Below are positions 1 to 5,613 of a stretch of 7,123 nucleotides of DNA, in pieces (position 1 is the stretch's first letter; each line of letters begins with the position of its first letter). The position numbers and the translations under genes were made by a program. The notes under the pieces are model-generated. The model was not told the DNA's origin, did no database searches, and saw only the letters and a program-made list of their open reading frames with translations. The stretch comes from DATDCY01 sp964513745 (GTDB lineage: Bacteria > JAUVQV01 > DATDCY01): the NCBI GenBank assembly GCA_964513745.1, contig CAZEOK010000131.1, positions 1-7,123 on the forward strand. Direction: 5' to 3'.

Positions 1-55
1 AGCGGCGGACCGCAGGGAGCACGATGGAGGTCCGCAGCGACAGGACCCCGCAGCC
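1..55 (+). repeat. 55-bp GC-rich direct repeat, copy 1
   Basis: This segment matches 1360-1414 at 52 of 55 positions; the differences are at 24, 33 and 40. It begins at the first base of the window, so the homology may extend further upstream. It lies just before the ribosome-binding region of the flavoprotein gene, in its probable leader. It contains a perfect 7-bp inverted repeat, GCGGACC at 5-11 and GGTCCGC at 29-35, able to form a hairpin with a 17-nt loop. No transposase, terminal repeat or tRNA is associated with it. It is most likely a dispersed intergenic element; function unknown. Confidence 0.8.
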
Positions 56-87
56 ACCACGGACACGGGAGGTTCCGCAAAGGACCG

Positions 88-1272
88 GTGAGCACGCCTG
101 CCGCTTCAAGTGTGGACGTGATCGTCATCGGCGCCGGGGCCTCCGGCCTCCTGTGCGCCGCAACCTGCGGCGCGCGCGGCCGCTCGGTGCTCGTGGTCGA
201 CCACGCCGAACGGATCGGAGCGAAAATCCGCATCTCCGGCGGCGGCCGCTGCAACTTCACCAACCGGGACGTCACCGCCGGGCACTACCAGTCGGCCAAC
301 CCGCATTTCTGCAGATCCGCGCTCGCCCGCTTCACCCCGAACCACCTGCTCGCCCTCGTCGAGCGGCACGGCATCCGCCACCACGAGCGCGAAGCCGGCC
401 AGCTCTTCTGCGACACGAGCGCCCGGGAGATCGTCGCCATGCTCGAGACCGAGTGCAAAGCCGCGGGGGTCAGGGTGGCGCTCGGCTGCCGGGTCGAGAA
501 GATCAGCGCAGGCACCGGCTTCACCGTAGGGACGTCCCGGGGTTCATTCCGGAGCTCATCGCTCGTCATCGCCACCGGCGGTCTCTCCTACCCCAAGCTC
601 GGCGCAAGCGGTTTCGGGATCGACGTGGCGCGACAGTTCGGCCTCGCCGTCATCCCCCCGCGACCGGCGCTTGCACCCTTCGTCTTTGCCAAGACCGACC
701 GGGAGCGCTTCGGGGAGCTGGCCGGCGTCAGCCTCGTCGCGGCAATCGACAGCGGCGGGAAGCGGTATTTTGGGAAGATCCTCTTCACGCATCGGGGACT
801 GAGCGGTCCAGCGGCGCTCCAGGCCTCGCTCCGCTGGGAGCCCGGGGAGCCGCTGTGCATCGATCTGCTGCCGGGCACCGACATCCTCGGCCTGCTGCTC
901 GCCCATCGCCGCAGCAAGGCCCTGCCGGCGACGCTTCTCGCCGGGCAGATCCCGAAAAATCTCGCCAGGCTCTGGTGCGAACTGGGCGGATTCACCCGCC
1001 CGCTCGACCAGACCCCGGAACGGGACGTGCGTGAGATCGCCGCGGGCCTGCACCACTGGCGGCTCACGCCCGGCGGGACCGAAGGCTACGCCACCGCTGA
1101 AGCGACAGCCGGCGGGGTCGACACCCGCGAGCTCTCCTCGAAGACCATGGAGTCGAGGAAGGTCCCCGGTCTCTATTTCATCGGGGAGGTCATGGACGTG
1201 ACCGGCGAACTCGGCGGCTACAACCTGCACTGGGCCTGGGCCTCCGGCCACGCGGCCGGCCAGCACGCCTGA
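88..1272 (+). CDS. HI0933-like flavoprotein (YhiN/BaiN family NAD(P)/FAD-dependent oxidoreductase)
   Basis: This 394-residue protein has the length and motifs of the HI0933/YhiN/BaiN flavoprotein family. An N-terminal Rossmann dinucleotide-binding motif, GAGASG (residues 15-20), binds FAD. The family signature ISGGGRCNFTN follows at 49-59. Further conserved blocks are ATGGLSYPKLGASG near 163-176, THRGLSGPAALQ near 233-244, and a C-terminal flavin-contacting stretch with AGGVDTRE, GLYFIGEVMDVTGELGGYNL and a terminal ASGHAAG. Members are soluble cytoplasmic flavoproteins. Some (BaiN) act on bile-acid intermediates, but for most the substrate is unknown and none can be assigned here. The start is GTG at 88: AAGGA lies only 3 nt upstream (80-84) and GGGAGG 15 nt upstream (67-72), and the Rossmann strand begins about nine residues in, as expected. 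The gene appears monocistronic, is convergent with the chemoreceptor gene, and is flanked by copies of a 55-bp repeat. The family call is firm; the physiological role is not. Confidence 0.93.
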   Translation: MSTPAASSVDVIVIGAGASGLLCAATCGARGRSVLVVDHAERIGAKIRISGGGRCNFTNRDVTAGHYQSANPHFCRSALARFTPNHLLALVERHGIRHHEREAGQLFCDTSAREIVAMLETECKAAGVRVALGCRVEKISAGTGFTVGTSRGSFRSSSLVIATGGLSYPKLGASGFGIDVARQFGLAVIPPRPALAPFVFAKTDRERFGELAGVSLVAAIDSGGKRYFGKILFTHRGLSGPAALQASLRWEPGEPLCIDLLPGTDILGLLLAHRRSKALPATLLAGQIPKNLARLWCELGGFTRPLDQTPERDVREIAAGLHHWRLTPGGTEGYATAEATAGGVDTRELSSKTMESRKVPGLYFIGEVMDVTGELGGYNLHWAWASGHAAGQHA

Positions 1273-1293
1273 TCCGCCCCGCCCCAACCATTG

Positions 1294-1309
1294 CGCGCTG
1301 TCCGGCGCG
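1294..1309 (+). terminator. Weak possible hairpin terminator after the flavoprotein gene
   Basis: CGCGC (1294-1298) and GCGCG (1305-1309) form a 5-bp GC stem with a 6-nt loop, 22 nt past the flavoprotein stop codon. It is followed by GTGTTGT rather than a true T-run, so as an intrinsic terminator it is marginal. No better candidate is visible in 1273-1359. Confidence 0.25.
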
Positions 1310-1359
1310 GTGTTGTAAACCCATTCTTGGCGGAGGGGTGGCGCGCAGAGGAGGTCTCC

Positions 1360-1414
1360 AGCGGCGGACCGCAGGGAGCACGCTGGAGGTCAGCAGCGTC
1401 AGGACCCCGCAGCC
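1360..1414 (+). repeat. 55-bp GC-rich direct repeat, copy 2
   Basis: This copy is in the same orientation as 1-55, with 52 of 55 identities, and lies between the convergent flavoprotein and chemoreceptor genes. It can fold as ACGCTG (1380-1385) with CAGCGT (1394-1399), a perfect 6-bp stem with an 8-nt loop. With upstream bases it can instead pair CTCCAGCG (1356-1363) with CGCTGGAG (1381-1388). No T-run follows on either strand, so it is not an obvious intrinsic terminator, although its position after both stop codons would suit a 3'-end structure. It is probably a dispersed intergenic repeat. Confidence 0.8.
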
Positions 1415-1441
1415 GTGACGGGGGGGCTCCCCAACGACAGT

Positions 1442-3691
1442 CTAGACGGTGAACTTCTGCAGTTCGTCGTGCAGCTTCTGCGCGGCGGACGTCAAGGCCC
1501 CGACCGTCGCTTTCATCCCGTTCGAAGAGACCACCAGCGATCCCGTGGCCTGCCGGATCCGGTCCATCGAGCGGACGATGTCGGCGCTCTTCTCCTTCTG
1601 CAGACCGGACGCCCGGGAGATGGACTCCGCCTGACGGGCAACATCCCCGATGGCTTCGACCATGTGCGCACTCCCCTGCCGCTGCTCGATGATCGCACTA
1701 CGGACCTGGCTGGAAATCTCCTTCACCTTCTCGGTCTGGCCGACGATGAACGTGCCCCCGCTGTTCTGCTCCTTCAGCGCGCGGGCGATGTTTTCGACCT
1801 GCCTGGCCATCTCCTGGATCGCGCCGGCGATCTGCGTCACGGCCTGGGCCTCCTCGGTGGTCGACCGCCGGATCGCCTTCGCCATCTCGGCGGAGGCGAC
1901 CGAACTTTTCGCTATGCCGCCGAGGGCTTCCTCGACGCCACGGACCAGCCGCAACCCGGCGTCGACCGCCTCCAGGCCGCCTGCGGCCCTCGTGACGCTC
2001 GACGAGGTCTCCTCCCGCACCGCCGCGATCAGCCCGCCGATCTCCTTCACGGACAGCGACGTCTTCTCGGCCAGGTGCTTGATCTCCGAGGCCACCACCG
2101 CGAAGCCGCGGCCGTGCTCCCCGGCCTGGGCGGAGAGGATCGCCGCGTTGAGCGCCAGAAGGTTCGTGCGGTCGGCGATGTCGTCGATGATCGTCAGGAT
2201 GGAGCCGATGTCCTGGGAGCGCTTGCCAAGCGACTGGACCACGTCGGCCAGCGATCCCACGCTCGAGCGGATGCGCTCGATCCCCGCCATCGCGTTGACT
2301 GCCGCATCGATCCCCCGCCCGGTGGCCTCGGCGAGGACCTGCTCGGCGAGGCCGACCGACTCGCTCGCATGGTGCTCGATCTCGCGGGTCGAGGCCGTGA
2401 CCTGAGTGACGGAGGAGGCGATCCTCTCCGAGGAGGCCGAGAGGCTCTCCAGCCCCCGGGAGATCTCGCGGATGCTCATCATCATCTCGTTGACCAGCGA
2501 TGCGGTCTCCTCGGTCGAGGCCTCCAGTACGTCCGAGCTTCCGGCCACGCTGTTGATCGCCTGTCGCGTCTGCGTGATCACGGCAGATGCGTTCACCGCC
2601 GATTGCGAGAGCCGGTTGGCGCTCTCGGCCATGACCGTGTTCGAGGCGCTCAGGTCCGTCACCGCGGCCGCCGTCGTCTCGATGGCCGACTGCTGAACGT
2701 CGGCGGCGCCCATGACGTCGCGCGAGGACGAGACGATGTCGTCCGTGGCCCGCGAGAGGCTCTCGGTGACCTCCCGGATCTTGAGGAACATCTCCTTGAG
2801 GTTGGCGGCCATGGCGTTGATGGCGCCCCCGAGCAGCGAGATCTCGTTGCGGCCGCGAATCGGCAGCGCGTGGGTCAGGTCTCCGGACGCGATCTTCTCC
2901 GCGGCCACCTTCATGTCCAGCAGCGGCCGAATCACCAGCCTGTTCGTGGCGGCCATGCCCAGCAGCAGGGCGAGCGCGACGGCGGCGACGACCACCGACA
3001 CCAGGCCGATACGGGCCTTGCGCTGCACCACGGCCACCTGCTCGCGTGTTTCGTTCATCATCTTGCCGACGGTGACCAGCAGGTCGTCGATCGCCGTTTC
3101 GACCTTGCCGCTCGCGCTGAAGACGTCTTCGCGGATCATGGTGTTCAGCCGCAGATCACTCAGGCTCTCCTTCGCGGCCGCCCCCGTCGTGTCGGTTTTG
3201 GCCTTCTCGAGCAGGTCGGTCTTGAGGGAAATCACCGTGCCGGCGGCGGCCTCGAATTCGTCCCAGACCGCCTGCACGGCGTTGACTTTCTCCTCGAGTA
3301 CGCTGCCCCGGGGGGCCGCCTCGATGCCGACCTTGTCGTTGCCCTTGAGCAGCAGCTTGATGTACCCCCGGAAGCGGTCCCGCATCGCCTCGTAGTCGTC
3401 CCTGGCGAATTCGAAGTCATCCATCTCCTTGAAGGCCATCGCGGCCTCCAGCAGGTGGACCCGGGACTCCTGCACGGTGACCTTCATCAGCACCGCCATC
3501 TTCTCCTGTGCCGCGCGGGTCCGCACCATCTCCTGCACGCTGCTGCCCACCATCGTGATCCCGCTGAGGCCGAACGCGCCCGTGGCGGCGACGATCAGGG
3601 CCATCACCAGGAAAAGGGCGGTAAACCGCGTTGCCAGCCCGTGACGCCGGCCCAGCAGTCGCGACAGGAACGCAGCGCGCTTCTCAGACAT
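1442..3691 (-). CDS. Methyl-accepting chemotaxis protein with periplasmic sensor, HAMP and a long signalling hairpin
   Basis: This 749-residue inner-membrane chemoreceptor relays a periplasmic signal to a CheA/CheW complex. A positively charged N-terminus (KR, RRHG) leads into TM1 at about 22-44. A periplasmic region of about 180 residues (45-227), rich in charged, probably helical segments, comes next; it has no CXXCH or other cofactor motif and its ligand is unknown. TM2 is at about 228-248, and a HAMP linker at about 249-302 contains RPLLDM and GDLT. The cytoplasmic hairpin has the conserved tip with DRTNLLALNAAI, AQAGEHGRGFAVVA and EIKHLAEKTS at about 507-545. Both arms are unusually long (about 215 and 225 residues), so it belongs to a longer class than the E. 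coli receptors. It ends in DELQKFTV with no CheR/CheB-binding pentapeptide such as NWETF. It is the last gene of a probable operon, 24 nt after the small cytochrome. The only Shine-Dalgarno-like site, GGGAGG next to the upstream stop codon, is 18 nt from the ATG, so translational coupling is likely. Confidence 0.95.
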   Translation of the reverse strand: MSEKRAAFLSRLLGRRHGLATRFTALFLVMALIVAATGAFGLSGITMVGSSVQEMVRTRAAQEKMAVLMKVTVQESRVHLLEAAMAFKEMDDFEFARDDYEAMRDRFRGYIKLLLKGNDKVGIEAAPRGSVLEEKVNAVQAVWDEFEAAAGTVISLKTDLLEKAKTDTTGAAAKESLSDLRLNTMIREDVFSASGKVETAIDDLLVTVGKMMNETREQVAVVQRKARIGLVSVVVAAVALALLLGMAATNRLVIRPLLDMKVAAEKIASGDLTHALPIRGRNEISLLGGAINAMAANLKEMFLKIREVTESLSRATDDIVSSSRDVMGAADVQQSAIETTAAAVTDLSASNTVMAESANRLSQSAVNASAVITQTRQAINSVAGSSDVLEASTEETASLVNEMMMSIREISRGLESLSASSERIASSVTQVTASTREIEHHASESVGLAEQVLAEATGRGIDAAVNAMAGIERIRSSVGSLADVVQSLGKRSQDIGSILTIIDDIADRTNLLALNAAILSAQAGEHGRGFAVVASEIKHLAEKTSLSVKEIGGLIAAVREETSSSVTRAAGGLEAVDAGLRLVRGVEEALGGIAKSSVASAEMAKAIRRSTTEEAQAVTQIAGAIQEMARQVENIARALKEQNSGGTFIVGQTEKVKEISSQVRSAIIEQRQGSAHMVEAIGDVARQAESISRASGLQKEKSADIVRSMDRIRQATGSLVVSSNGMKATVGALTSAAQKLHDELQKFTV

Positions 3692-3715
3692 GGGTAGCGG
3701 GACGGATGGCCTCCC

Positions 3716-4093
3716 TCACCGCGCGACCTCGTCCAGCAGGTAGTTCATCAGTTCGACGACTGCCTTGACCTGTTCCTTGCTCATTTCCGAGTCCGGCTTG
3801 CGCAGCATCTTGATGCCGTAGGCCTTCGTCGCCCCCTTGTCGAAGGGCTGGCCGGAGATCGGGGCGACACCGGTCTTGATCGCGACGATCGTGCGCTCCA
3901 TCGTGTGGCACTTGACGCACTTGGATCTCATGACTTCGAACTTCGGTTTCATGTCGTCGCGGAAGCCTGACGAGTCGAAGTTCATCGCATCGCCGCTGCC
4001 GACGGTCCTGAGATCGGCGGCAGCGAGCGGGCTCGCCGCGAGGCAGAGCACCGCCACGGCGAGAAGTGCCTTGCGCCTGCACGTCTGCGTCAT
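3716..4093 (-). CDS. Small periplasmic monoheme c-type cytochrome
   Basis: This 125-residue secreted protein has a Sec signal peptide: charged CRRK at 5-8, a hydrophobic core at 9-23, and likely cleavage in the AAA at 24-26. The mature protein of about 99 residues has one heme-attachment motif, CVKCH (59-63). Met96 or Met104, in the segment before the C-terminal helix (SKEQVKAVVELMNYLL), could be the distal heme ligand, as in class I cytochromes c. The protein is expected to be a soluble periplasmic electron carrier. It starts 9 nt after the cytochrome-porin stop codon, with a G-run just before the ATG acting as a weak ribosome-binding site. It is followed 24 nt later by the chemoreceptor. 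The context suggests it takes electrons from, or delivers them to, the outer-membrane heme of the porin fusion. The cytochrome assignment is firm; the partner is inferred. Confidence 0.9.
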   Translation of the reverse strand: MTQTCRRKALLAVAVLCLAASPLAAADLRTVGSGDAMNFDSSGFRDDMKPKFEVMRSKCVKCHTMERTIVAIKTGVAPISGQPFDKGATKAYGIKMLRKPDSEMSKEQVKAVVELMNYLLDEVAR

Positions 4094-4102
4094 GTGCCCC
4101 CC

Positions 4103-5377
4103 CTAGAAGGACAGCGTCGCCGACAGCGTGGCCGTCGTGTTTTTCTCGGCCTCGTCGGTGTCGCTGTTGCCGGGGTTGGTGTCGCTCGCGACGGTCAGAC
4201 GCAGCCTGAAGTTCTGCAGCGGGGCGTAGATGATGCCCGGGGTGACGATCTTTCTCAGGTCCTTCCCGTCGACATCGACGTAGTCGTAGCGCACCGCGAC
4301 CGCGAACATCGGGTTGAAGACGTAATCCAGCTCCGCGGAAACCGCCTTGGACGCCAGCGGATCGTCGTCGTCGGCGTTGTTCTCGCCCTTCGTCGCCCCG
4401 AACATCAGGAGCAGCTTCTTGTAGGAGGCGGCGGCCTCGATGCCGTACCGGATCAGGTCGTGGTCCACGCCGTCGCCGACCGAGGTCGAGCCGTCGTACG
4501 CAAACGCGCTGAACTGGAGCGACAGGTAGTCCCAGACCGAGTCCTTGTCCAGGTCGATGTCGGGCTCCTTGCCGAGGTAGTCGGCGCCGCCGAACTTGAC
4601 GCCGACGCGACCGTAGAAGTCGTTCACGCTGTGCGTGACCTTGGAGTTCGTGGAGTTGTTGCGGTCGTTCATGCCGAGAATCGCCTGGACCCGCGGGCCG
4701 AGGAAGGAGTGTATCTCCACGCCATTCTGGGCGCTCGTCACCGAGAAGCCGTCCGAGCTGTACCCCATCGACTGCATACCGCCGATCAGCGAGGCCTTCC
4801 AGAGGCTCAGGTCGGGATTGAACTTCCCGGCCTTGACGTGAACCGGAGCCCCGAGCGGGTGGCGGGCGACGAAATAGAGGTTCGAGGGGCCGGCAANNNN
4901 NNNNNNGCTGCCCAGGCTCTCGTGGAACCAGAAACCGATCCTGTCGCCACCGAAGGCGCCCCCGGTGAGGATCTGGGCGTTAAAACGCTTCTGGTCGAAG
5001 TCGTCCTCCTTGGTGTCGTCGTAGAGGTAGGAGACGCTCGTCATGAAGGAGACCGGGATCGACGCCGGGATGCCGGAGAGCTTGATGAACTCGGCCGATT
5101 TGCGCTCCTCCTCGGTCTGGGCGACCTTGACCTTCTTCGACAGCGGCACGGCACCGGGCCAGACGAAGCCGTTCTTCTCATAGGCCTCGCCGAACTCGTT
5201 GAGCTGCGGGAAAATGGTGTGGCAGGTCGTGCACTCGGTCTTGTACTCGCGGGAGAACGCCGGGATGGCCTCGGCCCGCGTCGCGCAGAACAGCGACAGG
5301 AACAGGGTCGAGACGGCGACGACCCCACCGACGACACCAGAACAAGCTGATAATGTTGCGCGTGACTGCTTGACCAT
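4103..5377 (-). CDS. Outer-membrane monoheme cytochrome c-porin fusion (Cyc2-like)
   Basis: The protein is about 424 residues when started at ATG 5377. A signal peptide ends in ATRAEA, with predicted cleavage at 37/38. The mature N-terminus begins IPAFSREYKTECTTCH, with a single CTTCH heme site at 49-53, followed by FPQLNEFGEAYEKNGF. The rest looks like a beta-barrel: alternating hydrophobic/aromatic strands, acidic loops, and the C-terminal phenylalanine (LSATLSF) typical of outer-membrane barrels. This architecture, one heme domain of about 60 residues on a porin of about 350, is that of Cyc2-type cytochrome-porins, some of which oxidise Fe(II) at the cell surface. The local motif is less like classical Cyc2 (no CHFQ after the heme site) and more like a broader PAF-x-R-CxxCH porin family, so direction and substrate of electron transfer are open. 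A GTG start at 5407 is possible, but ATG 5377 has AAGGGGG six bases upstream and a better signal peptide. A 10-N gap interrupts codons 158-161 without breaking frame. Confidence 0.85.
   Translation of the reverse strand: MVKQSRATLSACSGVVGGVVAVSTLFLSLFCATRAEAIPAFSREYKTECTTCHTIFPQLNEFGEAYEKNGFVWPGAVPLSKKVKVAQTEEERKSAEFIKLSGIPASIPVSFMTSVSYLYDDTKEDDFDQKRFNAQILTGGAFGGDRIGFWFHESLGSXXXXAGPSNLYFVARHPLGAPVHVKAGKFNPDLSLWKASLIGGMQSMGYSSDGFSVTSAQNGVEIHSFLGPRVQAILGMNDRNNSTNSKVTHSVNDFYGRVGVKFGGADYLGKEPDIDLDKDSVWDYLSLQFSAFAYDGSTSVGDGVDHDLIRYGIEAAASYKKLLLMFGATKGENNADDDDPLASKAVSAELDYVFNPMFAVAVRYDYVDVDGKDLRKIVTPGIIYAPLQNFRLRLTVASDTNPGNSDTDEAEKNTTATLSATLSF
4897..4906. other. Assembly gap (10 Ns) within the cytochrome-porin gene
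   Basis: Ten consecutive undetermined bases lie within the beta-barrel part of the porin gene. The reading frame is open and coherent on both sides, so the two contigs probably belong together. The gap may be a placeholder rather than a measured length, so the protein could be missing residues here. Confidence 0.98.
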
Positions 5378-5378
5378 G

Positions 5379-5390
5379 CTCCGCCCCCTT
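5379..5390 (-). promoter_or_regulatory. Ribosome-binding site that decides the cytochrome-porin start
   Basis: Read on the minus strand, AAGGGGG (5390-5384) lies six bases before ATG 5377, with a second GGAG (5382-5379) nearer the codon. This favours the internal ATG over the GTG at 5407, which would place this site inside the coding sequence. Confidence 0.6.
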
Positions 5391-5489
5391 TTTTTCTGTT
5401 GAAACACCCGTCCTGGCCCTCACCTTTACCATGAACATTTTGATATGGGTAGTTGTTTTTTGCCGATCGCTTTCCCGGCAGCACCGGCA

Positions 5490-5518
5490 TTGACAACCCG
5501 GCGTTCTGACGGGAGAAT
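5490..5518 (+). promoter_or_regulatory. Sigma70-type promoter for the adaptor ORF
   Basis: A perfect -35 hexamer TTGACA (5490-5495) is followed, after a 17-bp spacer, by GAGAAT (5513-5518), which matches four of six -10 positions. Transcription would begin near 5525 and give a leader of about 90 nt before the ATG at 5614. Confidence 0.55.
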
Positions 5519-5602
5519 CCCCCGCAGCGGCGCAGGATCGACGCGAACCGTCTTGAGTACACGTCGGTCCGGCACATGAATAAATCCGGGCCACGCCTTC
5601 GC

Positions 5603-5607
5603 AGGAG
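5603..5607 (+). promoter_or_regulatory. Ribosome-binding site of the adaptor ORF
   Basis: AGGAG lies six bases upstream of ATG 5614, the spacing expected for strong initiation, and fixes the start of the adaptor ORF. Confidence 0.75.
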
Positions 5608-5613
5608 AAACGC

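Larger units (their letters stand above)
5378..5613. other. Divergent intergenic region between the cytochrome operon and the adaptor gene
   Basis: This 236-bp region separates the two divergent transcription units and must hold both promoters. It is locally AT-rich around 5420-5462, including a T-run at 5455-5461. A short inverted repeat, TGCCG (5461-5465) with CGGCA (5476-5480), lies next to that run. I see a good plus-strand promoter but no convincing -35/-10 pair, sigma54 or sigma28 match for the minus-strand operon. Part of the region could be regulator-binding, but no operator can be named. Confidence 0.6.

Noticed and set aside
24..1034. A plus-strand Arg/Pro-rich frame overlapping the flavoprotein gene, starting inside the repeat.
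   Set aside because: It is a frame-shifted shadow of the flavoprotein gene, with no family features.
1..1414. The two 55-bp repeats as a CRISPR array or insertion-sequence ends.
   Set aside because: There are only two copies, 1.36 kb apart, in direct orientation, with a normal gene between and no transposase or cas gene.
1425..1437. A G-run followed by CTCCCC after the chemoreceptor gene as an intrinsic terminator.
   Set aside because: The complementary runs are nearly adjacent, leaving no workable loop, and no T-run follows on the minus strand.
1415..3697. A 760-codon open frame on the plus strand opposite the chemoreceptor.
   Set aside because: It is an antisense shadow caused by high GC; its translation is low-complexity Arg/Gly/Asp/His-rich with no domain, while the minus strand encodes a clear MCP.
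3716..4093. The small cytochrome as a lipoprotein, because a cysteine lies in its signal peptide.
   Set aside because: Cys17 follows leucine (AVLC), which does not fit a lipobox, and a normal AxA cleavage region lies downstream.
4094..5350. A 418-codon plus-strand frame opposite the cytochrome-porin.
   Set aside because: It is compositionally biased and lacks recognisable motifs; the minus strand has a signal peptide, heme motif and barrel terminus.
1442..5377. All three minus-strand genes are in the same reading frame, separated by single stop codons, hinting at one split polyprotein or stop readthrough.
   Set aside because: With gaps of 9 and 24 nt this has about a one-in-nine chance of occurring at random. 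The cytochrome has its own signal peptide, and the MCP begins with its own charged N-terminus and TM1, so a fused product would have implausible topology.
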